64,000 nt of DNA from Cololabis saira (Eukaryota > Chordata > Actinopteri > Beloniformes > Belonidae). A model generated the notes under the pieces. The model ran no database searches and was not told the DNA's origin. It saw nothing but the letters and a program-made list of their open reading frames with translations. The position numbers and the translations under genes are program-made. The stretch spans positions 26,840,125 to 26,904,124 of the forward strand of contig NC_084599.1 of the NCBI RefSeq assembly GCF_033807715.1, given 5' to 3'. Below are positions 23,466 to 32,516 of this stretch, piece by piece (within the stretch, counting starts at the first letter, position 1; the number at the start of each line of letters is the position of its first letter).

Positions 23466-23670
23466 TGTTGCAAGGAATTTGCTAACCACCGAAGCAGCTC
23501 AAGTTTAGCCACATAAACGCAGAGCACCCGAGTGCAGCCGCAGCTAACGTTAGCAGCAACGATGTTGCCACAGCAACGCTCTTCCCCAAACTAGACTCGA
23601 GGAGAGCAGCCCGCGCATGCGCACGTCTGTGACGGAGAGGCTGGCGAATGATCTTGCCAAGTGGATGTAA
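23466..23670 (+). pseudogene. BED zinc-finger hAT transposase remnant
   Basis: Three reading-frame pieces together look like the N-terminal BED finger region of a ZBED-type hAT transposase. Frame one (from 23466): CCKEFANHRSSSSLAT, then stop. Frame two (from 23507): SHINAEHPSAAAANVSSNDV, giving the His-x(4)-His pair after the Cys. Frame three (ending at the stop 23668-23670): RTSVTERLANDLAKWM, the linker that precedes the catalytic part. At least two frameshifts and an in-frame stop break it, and the DDE/RNase-H-like core and dimerisation domain are missing. Non-functional; useful only for classification. Confidence 0.65.
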
Positions 23671-24004
23671 ATGGTTAGGACTGCATCTGTTCAAGTCTGT
23701 TAAAATAAATAAATAAATGACTTTATAAATGACTTTATAAAGCCACTTTTGTTATATATCAATCTTTTGATCTGCCACAATAATGTAATGAAATTAAAGG
23801 AGAACACCTCAAATTGAGGACTTTTCTCAGCAATTTTTAGGTGAGATTAAAAAAGAGATTAAATAGATTAATTAATTACAGATCTTAATTAATGAATCTA
23901 TTTTTTCAATCGCTTGACAGCACTTATTTAAATACACTCACGCTGCATCCCTTTTGTACCAGGTAGGTATTTACTTTGACACTTTCTGTGGTCCCTGAGG
24001 GGTG

Positions 24005-24215
24005 GGCATGATGTAGTAGGCAGAGCTGGTTGCCTTCAGACCAGAAGCTCATCCATCAATCCCCAGATCCTGTCACATGCCCTGGGCAGTAGACTGAACC
24101 CCACGGTGCCCCCCAATGCCCCAGGCACTCACAGTGATAAATGAAGAGGGTTATGTCAGGATGTAAAACCTGATCTAACGCTAAATTAATATGATGAATT
24201 ACTATATGCGCAGGC
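24005..24215 (+). mobile_element. Degenerate tRNA-type SINE
   Basis: GATGTAGTAGGCAGAGCTGG followed by TTGCCTTCAGACCAGAAGCT resembles a decayed A-box tRNA head, and CATCCATCAATCCCCAG a decayed B box. Then CTGGGCAGTAGACTGAACCC matches the SINE body, and AGAGGGTTATGTCAGGATGT plus AAAACCTGATC the 3' part seen in fish SINE/LINE tails. Diverged and unlikely to be mobile. Confidence 0.5.
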
Positions 24216-24236
24216 ATGCACGCACACCTACCTATC

Positions 24237-24240
<4 letters not shown>

Positions 24241-24317
<77 letters not shown>

Positions 24318-24320
24318 TAT
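24241..24320. repeat. (TA)n microsatellite
   Basis: Eighty bases of uninterrupted or nearly uninterrupted TA (one phase slip at 24310-24311) directly abutting a transposon end at 24321. Confidence 0.97.
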
Positions 24321-24365
24321 TTATACCACGGTCTGTGTGAATACTCGATTCTGATTGGCTGGCAG

Positions 24366-24423
24366 GTGTAGGTTATAAGTGATAACCTACACCTAGGTGT
24401 AGGTTATCACTTATAACCTACAC
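24366..24423. repeat. 58-bp perfect palindrome
   Basis: The sequence equals its own reverse complement, centred on CCTAGG (24392-24397). Each half is itself a hairpin (GTGTAGGTTAT / AAGTG / ATAACCTACAC), so GTAGGTTAT occurs four times in alternating orientation. Extrudable as a cruciform or as two small hairpins. Confidence 0.95.
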
Positions 24424-24539
24424 TTAGAAAACAAGTTCGGTCAAATTGCCTGATAACTTTAATATCATTGCAACTGCCAGGTGGTAACCACGGCAACGGA
24501 GATTCAGAGAAGTAGAGCCGGCTACCCCAGGACGGCGAC

Positions 24540-24713
24540 ATGAGTGATTTTGTAATTTCTTTTAATAATTTGTTTGGTGAATTTAACAATTTTGATGATT
24601 GGGATGCAGAAGAGAAGAGAAAAGAAAATAGCCGAGTGGAGCTGAGCGGACTAGAATATCTCCCGTTACCAACGAAACTGAGTTATGGCTTGTTAAAAAA
24701 CTTTGCAACTTAG
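24540..24713 (+). CDS. Small 57-codon ORF inside a DNA transposon, function unknown
   Basis: ATG at 24540-24542 opens a frame to TAG at 24711-24713. The protein begins MSDFVISFNNLFGEFNNFDD (residues 1-20), then an acidic/charged stretch with WDAEEKRKENSR (21-32), then LSGLEYLPLPTKLSYGLLKN (about 36-55). It has no Cys, no transmembrane segment and no recognised catalytic motif. The Asn/Phe/Asp-rich N-terminus followed by a charged linker suggests the truncated N-terminal exon of a transposon-encoded protein, but I do not recognise the family. It sits between the element's inverted ends, so it is more likely element-borne than host. A short spurious ORF remains possible. Confidence 0.3.
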   Translation: MSDFVISFNNLFGEFNNFDDWDAEEKRKENSRVELSGLEYLPLPTKLSYGLLKNFAT

Positions 24714-24962
24714 CAGGTTAGAACGGCTGCACACGAGACATTAAATAGTCCACTCAGCCGCTCAGCTGTGGCTTGTTATAAAACTAATGTTTTCAACCGA
24801 AAGCACATTAAAGCATGAATAACTGATTTAATATTTTTGTTTTTTGGTAAGTGGCCGTGGTATAAGCGGGATAATGCCTTTCGAGGTGTACATTATCAGA
24901 GGCAAGCCCCCGCGTCGTCCATATATTTATGATAATGTACACCTCGTCGGGCATTATCCCTT

Positions 24963-27065
24963 ACATATCCTTGCAAATGGAAAAGAAAGAAGTTGCTTGG
25001 TTCTTGTAGTATGTGGTCCATGTAGCAGCACTCATAAAATAGATCCAGTCCGCTGAACTCACTGAGACAAAAGTGCCAAAACATTGTCATATATCATTAT
25101 TGGGACCACCTAACTTTGCTACATATTTCCAAAACAACTGCTTTCAACTGAAGAGTTATGTGACCAGTTTGAAGGAAAAGCATAAAGTAGCTTCTGATCT
25201 CATGGCATTTGAAAAGTTTTGAGAGGATGAAAAGATGCACAGACATTGCTGATTTTTAGAGGCGAGTATCCGTTCAGAGCACCCTTGTGCAATGTTTTGC
25301 TCTTATCTGGTATTTATTTGTTACAGAACAAGCAATTTAGTTTATTTGATGGGGGTTTATTTTCCACTCCAAATGGTTTTGTGTAAATGTGTTTTCACTT
25401 TGGACAGTAATTTGATTGAGCAGGCGCACATGATTTGCATACAAGAAAGTGAAACGTACATGTGAGTGAAAGTGCTGAGAAACACAGCCACTGAATCTTT
25501 TCTTCTCATAGCCCAGATAAAATGCTGAATGAAGTGTTATTCAGTCACAGGCCTTTACAGTTTGTAAAACTTATGTCATAAGACTGCACAGAAATTGCTC
25601 CCTAATCATGCTGTAAGTAATGTGTAATAACTGTACCCTGCAATTCACATTACCCCCAGTATAGCATGGCAGCTTAAGCTCAAATATTTGAGCTTGTATA
25701 GGATTTTCCTTCCTGAATTAAGTGAAAAAATCATAATCCTGTTGAATTTAGCAAACTTTAATCTCACAGGAGGGCTCAACTGGATGTACCATGTGACTCT
25801 TGGTTTTTAGACACCAAGCTCTGGGTTGCCATGTTGGCTTTATCAGTTTGCTGCTTGCCAGCTGTGAAGACCTTTTTGTCTTTAATGGACCGCAGTGGCA
25901 CTAAGGAAATAATGAATCATGCTTTTAATTGATGTTTTTTTATGGAAGACCTAAGAAATGCGTTCGTCTTTATTAGCTGGCTGAAGCACACAAAAAGTAT
26001 CCTGGTGCCCGCCCGTGTGGTGAAATGATTCACTGTGTACAAAATATTGTGTTTTTCAACATTATGAATTTTGTGAAAATACAGAGGACAAAGACATATT
26101 CAGGTCTACGTAGCTCAATGTAAGCATGATGTTTCAACAGCATAAATACATGGGTATGAGTTGCAAATTCCCCTTAAGTTCATAGGCTACTTCAAAGCAC
26201 ATTCCACTTGGTGTGAAGTCTGTAGTGCTTCATAATTGATACCAGCACTTTCTTTTTTAATAACCCATCTGAGATTAGAAGAAACCTTAATGGAATCCAC
26301 CTTTGGCTTCCAAAGGAAAGACTTTCTTGCGTTGAAATCTGTTTTTGATACTTGAAGACAAATAATCAGGTCATTAAGGGTAACCATAAAGTGTGTTGGA
26401 AATTTGAGAAAAACACATGGAAAAACCTGATATTGTGAGACTGGAGGTAGTGGCAAAGAAACTCTTAAAATAAATTAAGCTTCTATAAATAGTGAAAGGC
26501 TGATTAAAAAACAAAAAAAAAAGGTTGACAATGTCAACACTTGATTGTGTAAATATGCCAAGTTAGAAAGTCTTTTTCTAAGTGTATGTCTTTTTGTTCA
26601 AAAGTTTCTCCGGTTGCAGAATTAGAAGACAAACCAGCAACTAAACACACCCTTTTCTTTAATATCTACACTGCCTAATTCATCTTATACATTATAGCAC
26701 ACACTTGTTATGCCTCTTTTCTTTTTTATAAGACAGTCACTTGATAACCAAGGTTTGGTTTAATTTATTCTATTTGTAGGTGTGTGTCTTAAATAAACTG
26801 CAGCATGAGAAGTCATGATAAAGACAGTGAATAATTAAATCCTTCAAACTCGTTTTGTTGGGTGTAAGTCCAATGGCCCTGGGTGTGAAAAGGCCATGAC
26901 AGAAGACAAAGCTTTCAGAGCCATGGGGTTCTTATCTGCCAGGTCCATTTTGAGACAGGCCTTTTGTTGTTTAGCTTAAAAGAGCGTGTTGACTTACAAT
27001 TAGCATACTGACGCACACAGGTGCCACTTATCCATTAAAACCAAACCATGTTTGTTTTCACTCTA
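24963..27065. other. Non-coding stretch, no recognised gene
   Basis: AT-rich DNA with no supported exon or TE terminus. The 89-codon minus-strand ORF at 26187-26456 has no motif. Confidence 0.5.
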
Positions 27066-27210
27066 TTACAGCTTGTCCTGACTGCATGCGAGCGTCCGAC
27101 TGTCGCGCCGCACTGCGTGGAATCGGACGCGCTCTGTCCACACTGAACGCGTTATCGCCCCCCACGTTCTACCACGTTCTTTTGATTGACAGCTGAGACT
27201 CGCCTTTTAA

Positions 27211-27353
27211 AAGGCTGATTTACGGTTCTGCGTTACACCAACGCAGACCTTATGGCGTAGGGTACGCGGCGCACTCACCAAACGCTGCGCGTCGCTGCAT
27301 ATCCTACGCCGTAGGCTACGCCGTCGATTTTACGCGGACCATAAATCTGCCTT
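27211..27353. mobile_element. Palindromic MITE, copy 1 of 5
   Basis: Starts AAGGCTGATTTACGGTTCTG and ends CGGACCATAAATCTGCCTTT, a near-mirror. The interior is a long imperfect palindrome built from GGCGTAGGGTACGCGGCG and CATATCCTACGCCGTAGG. The family resembles PIF/Harbinger-type MITEs (3-bp TTA/TAA target, see copy 4), though the flanks of this copy (TAA and TAT) no longer match. Confidence 0.8.
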
Positions 27354-27473
27354 TATTCACCCGCCCGAGACTCGCCTTTTATTCTCCCCACCAACCGCCC
27401 GTGCGCTCCCTTTTCCAGCTCTCTGTCCATCTCCCTCCAGCAGCTGCCACTTTATTGAGGTTTTTGTAGTGAA

Positions 27474-27761
27474 ATGAAGAGGAATCATAGAGATAACTTC
27501 TCATTTCAACTAACTGGATCAGCCGTTCCTCATCATGACTGTTTCCTACAGCGCTTTCAACCGGCTTTTAACGCAGGCGGCAGGAAGAAAATAGAAGCAG
27601 GTCTAACGTCCGACCAAAGTGGGGAAAAAACGAACAAAATAACGGCGGATGTGGGGAAAAGCGGGATGTGGGGAAAAGCAGAAGACACGAGAAATGATCA
27701 AATAGGTACCAGATCTTGTTGGATCTGGCACAAATTAAGCCCTATAATAAGATTAAGATAA
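27474..27761 (+). CDS. 95-codon ORF within the GC-rich transposon, not recognised
   Basis: The frame MKRNHRDNFSFQLTGSAVPH... is basic with a Lys/Glu/Gly-rich middle (GRKKIEAGLTSDQSGEKTNK at about residues 36-55) and a Trp-containing end. It resembles no family I can name. It spans one copy of the internal duplication; the matching part of the other copy is not open in the same frame, which argues against selection on it. Most likely incidental within the element. Confidence 0.15.
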   Translation: MKRNHRDNFSFQLTGSAVPHHDCFLQRFQPAFNAGGRKKIEAGLTSDQSGEKTNKITADVGKSGMWGKAEDTRNDQIGTRSCWIWHKLSPIIRLR

Positions 27762-27962
27762 GATTCTTATATCTTATTATTTTATCAGAACCTTCCAGCC
27801 TGGCGATCTCCCTCCAGCAGCTGCCACTTTATTGAGGTTCTTGTATTGAAATGACTGTTTCCTACAGCGCTTTACACTTTTTTTTCCAACTTTCAACCGG
27901 CTTTCAACGCGACCGACGGGAAGAAAATAGAAGCAGGGCGTGCGACAAAAGTCCAGCTCAAA

Positions 27963-28012
27963 ACGGCGCGCCGCGTCGCGCCGCATCGCGCCGCGTCGCG
28001 CCGCGTCGCTCG
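27963..28012. repeat. Tandem 10-mer CGCGCCGCRT array
   Basis: Five near-identical units of CGCGCCGCGT / CGCGCCGCAT in a row. Every position carries CpG, in sharp contrast to the AT-rich surroundings. Confidence 0.9.
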
Positions 28013-28138
28013 CATGCAGTGTAGACAGTGCACATAAAAAATAAAGCAATGGAATTGTTTTTGACGCTGACGCTCGCTCGCGTCGCATGCAGTGTGGACA
28101 CGGTGTTATTCTTTTTTTATTATTATAATAAATTACCA

Positions 28139-28895
28139 AGTAGTGGAGCTCATGGTTAGTTGTTCTTTATTCAAATAGAATCAAAATTAGAAAATAGATT
28201 TTCTTTAATTGACATATGGGCTTCAGTGAGAAAAATATGTCATCTGTTGTTACAGAGTTATGATTGCCACATAAAGGGGTTGTGGTTTCTCTAATTTGTT
28301 TAGATGCATTTTATGTTTGAGGAATCACTCCTTGAGTCAGAGGAAAAAATGCATTCATTTGGATTTGTAGAGATGCAGCCTCCCCCACCCCCCAAAAACT
28401 AAATTAAAAAAACATATAAACATTACTTTGATTTACCATGGTAGCATCTTTTAATTGAGTTACTGTGTGGAATCTCTTTAGAAAGGTAATAAGCGTACAA
28501 GAGTTTCAGTGATTAACTGGATTATACAACACTGTTAATGCTAAGCTTTCAGATTTTTACATAAGGACTTTTTTTTCTTTTAAAGAACTGTCTGCAAATA
28601 CAGTAATGTTTCGTACCATTTGGACTATACATACAGCAAACTTAAAGCAACAAAAACCTTGATGTTTCTGCCCAGTGATGCTTTATTAAAGCATTATGAT
28701 TTAAAGACGGCGACGGATGGAGCTACCAGGAAAATTACAAGACAGCAGGACCAGGGAAAGGTTTCCAGTGAATCAGCACATAGGCCACTACTGAGATGCC
28801 CCTTAGCAAGGCATTAGAAACTGCTTTAGGAAAAATATTTGGAGAATACATATACACTGTGCAATGTTTTACTTAATTTCATGCAAGCATATATT
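28139..28895 (+). repeat. Duplicated 0.7-kb segment, copy 1
   Basis: Aligns in the same orientation with 35970-36665. Shared blocks in order: CTCATGGTTAGTTGTTCTTT versus CTCATGGTTAATTGTTCTTT; ACCATGGTAGCATC versus ACCATGATAGCATC; CAAGAGTTTCAGTGATTAAC then TGGATTATACAAC in both; AAACCTTGATGTTTC; TGCTTTATTAAAGCATTATG then ATTTAAAGACG; GGGAAAGGTTTCCA; TGAGATGCCCCTTAGCAAGG. No terminal repeat or tRNA head is visible, so it is not obviously a transposon. Copy 1 has a shorter middle (about 30 bp missing near 28710). Confidence 0.8.
28620..28817 (+). CDS. 65-codon ORF in duplicated segment copy 1 (paired with 36264)
   Basis: The frame contains KTLMF (residues 11-15), DALLKHYDLKT (20-30), GATRKI (34-39) and LLRCPLARH (57-65, at the stop). 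The same words occur in the same order in the ORF of copy 2. The product is basic, has no signal peptide, no membrane segment and no known domain. Shared frame can arise from shared ancestry alone because the DNA is similar. Function unknown; likely non-coding or a decayed repeat-encoded peptide. Confidence 0.15.
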   Translation: MDYTYSKLKATKTLMFLPSDALLKHYDLKTATDGATRKITRQQDQGKVSSESAHRPLLRCPLARH

Positions 28896-31510
28896 ATTTC
28901 AAAGACTACTGGCAGAAACTGGTGTCAACAAATAAGATCTCAAAGCTTGTGTATTGTTTTAACTTAAAAAAAAAATCACATCCTTCCAAAGGGAACTTTA
29001 GATACATCCCAGAAGGTCTCACTGAGTCTCTTGAATCATTTTGTTTAACATGATGCAAGCAATTTAATTCCCTATGGGGAGGATTTTAACAGACACTGAT
29101 AAAACTCAGACATCAGTTCATTATGGATATTATAAGCCTGCTTAATTTTTCTAACAGTGCAGGAGGCAAGCACACATTAAGCTGTTAAAATTAATTTACC
29201 AAGACATTTGAATGTGATCAAGCTTAATTTCCTCACTTCTGTACTTTCCAAATTGAAACCACTGTACCTGTAAAAACCTGAATGCTTTCTGGTCATGGTT
29301 TTAACAGTGAGCTTGCTCGGTGTGCATGCGCATGAAAAAGGGGGTCCTGGGCAGGTTCTCAAGCAGTAACAGGGCACATTTCCATTCAAATTCCATGAAC
29401 AACTGTTTATGGTGGTGTTTCCCAGTGAGTCTGTAGTGTTGCAGAAGCTCTGGTTTTGTTTTGTTTTTGCTCTGGATATTGGAAAGAATGTGTTTCCAAC
29501 ACAGATGAACCATGCCAAAGACCAGTTCATGATGCCCCATCCTACAAAACCACTCCCAGATGCTCAGCAGGTTTTACGCATACACTTTCCTCATTATTTG
29601 AGGATTTACTTGCTTGGAATAACATTGGCCATGTTTGTCAAAAGTACAGAAATGAGTACGTTTTTATTATAGAACGTGGGAAAGTCTGAGCAGAGCAATG
29701 TCATTGTAGATTGTTTGGAAATGAGTGATGTTAATTCAGTAAATCATGCATGCCAGGAGCAATACTTTTCTTGTTTTCTCATTTGCAGATATGAAATGAG
29801 TCAATTTACCTGTAAATCAAAGAAAAGAAACCCTATAAGATTGATGATGGAGTTTTACATACAAAAGTAGATCTAGCTGATTCTTTTTTTATGTAATTTT
29901 GACATCTTGAGGTTTTGATTTACTAAAAATAAAAAAATAAGCATTTATGTAAGCTTGGTAAGAAAGATCCGTTTCATCTCATCTGCTTTTAACCTGTAGT
30001 GTATTGAACTTTCCCAAACTACATTCTTCTTTCACTACTATTTTCCCACACTATGAAACAATGAAACACTATGAAACAATATCTAATTTTAAATCGTGAT
30101 TACATTAACTGTGGTCCAGTGATCCTCTTGTTTCAGCCAGGGAGTCTCATCCAAAATCTCTGCTACCTGCATTCAGACTCCGGGGCCTTACCTTCCTTTG
30201 CTCATATTCCACTGAGATGATTGCTTGGATTCAATCTCCAAACAAAAGTTTTAAATCCATCCTTTCAACATCACTGCATTTTCTTTCACTTTTTACTGAT
30301 CTCTTCATATTCAATCATGTTTACACAACCTGCAAGTCAATTTTAGATTAATCAGCTTGATACATTGAAAGGAAAATGATGAAGAACACTAATCCTATCA
30401 AAGCTTGCCGTACACTCCCCCTTTGTAAGCAACAAAGCTTACACCTTAAAACTGCACTTTTGTTGGTGCTTGTTTAATGATGTAACACTTTTACAACTTG
30501 GTTCTGTTGGTGCCTCTTCAGCCAAGTGGGATATCCAACCCAAATACCTGTGGGTTAGGGGGTAAAAGGAGAAGTGTTTCTTTGCATGCAGCATTAATTT
30601 GCACTGTATGAAACTGCTGTAATTTGACTTCCCAAAATAGATCCTCAGTGTGGAATAACTGTGGGAAATGAAATAGTGTTTGGTTATAAATTCAACTGCT
30701 TTGTATTTTCTTTCCCCGCTTGCCTTCTTGAAGTGAGTACATTCGATGAATATAGCAACAGGGAAGCAGTTTGATGTTGGGGCAGCAGTATTTAGATTTA
30801 TATGTCCTGCCTGTCTGAAAGATGATACAGGGATTCAACAAGATGCTAAAAGAGGAAAGTCAAAGCCTCCCAACATCAACTGGAAAAGAAAAAAATAATT
30901 GAAATATGAAAACATGAAGGAGGGTCAGTCAGACCCATCATTAACTCGAGCCCACTTCCACACAGAGATCAGAGTATAAAGTTGCACTGGCGATCCTGTC
31001 TTCATTCCATCTCCACTGCACTGTGCATTCACACTGATCCCCAAGGAAGTGTAAAGTGTGCTTTCATAAAGCATTATGGCCTTTCATAATCTAACGACCG
31101 TTCCCCCTCCTTCTACTTCACAGTTAGTCAATAACAGGTCCCCAATGTCTCCGGTCACTGGATGCTTTATTCAGTGCCGCCTGAATAAAACAAGAAAACA
31201 AATATACAATAATAAAAAAAAAAAAAAACATTTCTACCTGGTTGTTCCTTTGAGGGACACACAAAGCAGTGCTGGCCTCAGTTTCCCCATCACTGCTAGT
31301 GTTTGGGATGTTACTGCTGCTGCAAGAGGGAAACATTGGCTCTGCTTCAGTGTGAGAGAAACAATGATCCAGTTTCGGCTTGTGTAGACTCCATCACTTT
31401 CCCAAGCATGGCAAGAGGGCTGCTGAGTAGCTAGTGTTTGAGTGATAAAGTTAGCAATAAGACCTGTCCTCTCCAACCGGTGTAGTTGAAAACCTTAGTC
31501 TGTAGAACTT
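28896..31510. other. Non-coding stretch, no recognised gene
   Basis: Several overlapping ORFs around 29177-29690 (up to 117 codons) are on opposite strands in the same place and have no recognisable motif. A short direct repeat of CACTATGAAACAAT lies at about 30048-30080, and an A-run at 31213-31228. No exon or TE terminus supported. Confidence 0.5.
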
Positions 31511-31512
31511 AA

Positions 31513-31590
31513 GGCCTGTTTCCACTGAGCAATTCGGTACAGTTCAGCACAGTTTAGAATAGTCCAGTCAATTCAGGTGAGCGTTTCTCT
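31513..31590. mobile_element. Possible DNA transposon end fragment
   Basis: GGCCTGTTTCCACTGAGCAA followed by CGGTACAGTTCAGCACAGTT and GTGAGCGTTTCTCTTGTGCA resembles the terminal and sub-terminal part of fish elements whose ends read CCTGTTTCCACTG. No partner end was found nearby. Confidence 0.35.
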
Positions 31591-31699
31591 TGTGCAAAAA
31601 CCCATCAAATGCTCTTTAATGTGTTCTTTCCAACTAGGTGAATAATTGGACTGAAACTGAGTGTCTAAATTACCAAGAATAAGGCTTGAGAAATGATGC

Positions 31700-32426
31700 A
31701 GATTAGATGAGATTAGATTAGATACTCCTTTATTTCTCCCTCAATAGGGAAACTCACATTGTTCAGCAGCAGTACACTTAACACACACATGCAGGGGGAG
31801 GGGTAAAAAAGTAAAAAAAATAGAAATATATAATTACGAAATATAGACACATACATTGCAATGGAAATAAAAGTAGTGCGAAAAAAATCAGTGCAAAAAA
31901 TGCAGGTAGAATGTGTGTGAGGTACACAGATATTGCACATATGGTTATTGCACGTGTTATTGTCTGTTAACTACTGAGAGCAGGCCTGGTTGTACAGTCT
32001 GATGGCAGCGGGGAGGAAGTACCTGCGATGCCTCTCATTGACGCATCGCGGGTGACGAAGCCGGTCGCTGATGGGGCTCTCCAGGACTCTGACAGTCTCA
32101 TGAAGGGGGTGGGAGACATTGTCCATGATGGAGGACAGCTTAGCCACCATCCTCCTGTCCCCCACCACCTCCACAGGATCGAGACTGCAGCCCAGGACAG
32201 AGCTGGCTTTCCTCACCACCTTGTCCAGTCTCTTCCTCTCTGCTGCTGTGATGCTGCTGCTCCAGCAGACCACACCATAAAAGATGGCCGACCCATCTAC
32301 AAAGCTTTGGTTCAGTTCTCGGTACTCCCTCTCGTCTCCGTTGTTGATGAGACCAACGATGGCGGAGTCATCCGAGAACTTCTGGAGGTGGCAGTTTGTT
32401 GTGTGGTGGGTGAAGTCGCAGCAACC
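31700..32426 (-). mobile_element. Non-LTR retrotransposon, 3' part with internal deletion
   Basis: Read right to left: a truncated RT frame (about 32404 to 31971), 3' UTR, then a tail whose plus-strand form is GATTAGATTAGATACTCCTT (31710-31729), i.e. an (ATCTA)n-like minus-strand end. The 5' side stops where palindromic MITE copy 2 begins (32427). The gene content is described in the next entry. Confidence 0.85.
31971..32404 (-). pseudogene. LINE reverse transcriptase with in-frame internal deletion
   Basis: The minus-strand frame stays open from about 32404 to the stop at 31971. It starts with the RT catalytic neighbourhood LQKFSDDSAIVGLINNGDER (the Asp-Asp pair intact, in the FSDD form used by this family), then REYRELNQSFVD, and jumps directly to GSAIFYGVVCWSSSITAAE. 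In the complete family about 100 residues (the region carrying the VVDFR-like motif and part of the thumb) separate those two parts. The remainder, through KRLDKVVRKASSVLGCSLDP and LRHPRCVNERHRRYFLPAAI, is the usual C-terminus. Junction near 32295. The deletion removes essential RT structure, so no activity is expected. Confidence 0.8.
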
Positions 32427-32516
32427 AACGCAGAGCCTACGGCGTAGTTGCGCGTCGCCGCATACCCTATGCCGTAGGCTCTGCGTCGTTTTAACGCGGA
32501 ACCCTAATTTAGGCTT
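32427..32516. mobile_element. Palindromic MITE, copy 2 of 5 (left-truncated)
   Basis: AACGCAGAGCCTACGGCGTA through CCCTATGCCGTAGGCTCTGC to ACGCGGAACCCTAATTTAGG. The left terminal 20-odd bases are missing and the centre is shortened relative to copies 3 and 4. Confidence 0.8.

Larger units (their letters stand above)
22364..23933. mobile_element. hAT-type transposon (outer), carrying a second hAT inside
   Basis: Flanked by the direct repeat TTATTTAAAT (22364-22373 and 23924-23933), which would include an 8-bp hAT target duplication. The left end is AGGGGAGTCAAATTAGCGCA; the inward minus-strand reading of the right end is GTGCTGTCAAGCGATTGAAA, a diverged inverted match. Sub-terminal ATTAATTAATTACA occurs in both halves (22402-22424 and 23868-23881). 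Remnants of a BED-finger transposase (23466-23670) support hAT membership. The element is split at 22592-23298 by another hAT. Without that insertion it is roughly 0.85 kb, so still heavily deleted relative to an autonomous copy. Confidence 0.75.
24321..24962. mobile_element. DNA transposon with perfect 11-bp ends, a 58-bp palindrome and a terminal fold-back
   Basis: The 11-bp inverted ends TTATACCACGG (24321-24331) and CCGTGGTATAA (24855-24865) are perfect. Just inside the left end is an exact 58-bp palindrome (24366-24423). Immediately beyond the right 11-mer lies a second fold-back whose arms are about 24868-24899 and 24930-24961 (GGGATAATGCC...GGTGTACATTATCA paired with TGATAATGTACACC...GGCATTATCCC). 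The element therefore could end at 24865 or at about 24962. Between the ends is a 57-codon ORF at 24540. Superfamily not established; insertion beside a TA tract hides any target duplication. Confidence 0.65.
27068..28108. mobile_element. GC-rich DNA transposon with internal duplication and nested palindromic MITE
   Basis: Inverted ends: left TGACTGCATGCGAGCGTCCG (about 27079-27098) and right, inverted, GTGTCCACACTGCATGCGAC (minus strand inward from about 28102). The body contains a direct duplication: 27429-27625 and 27807-27955 share CTCCCTCCAGCAGCTGCCAC, TTTATTGAGGTT, GACTGTTTCCTACAGCGCTT, TTTCAACCGGCTTT and GAAGAAAATAGAAGCAGG, with the second copy shorter in one spacer. A 142-bp palindromic MITE is nested at 27211-27353. 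The right end carries a CGCGCCGCRT tandem array. No transposase recognised. Target duplication not resolved. Confidence 0.6.
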
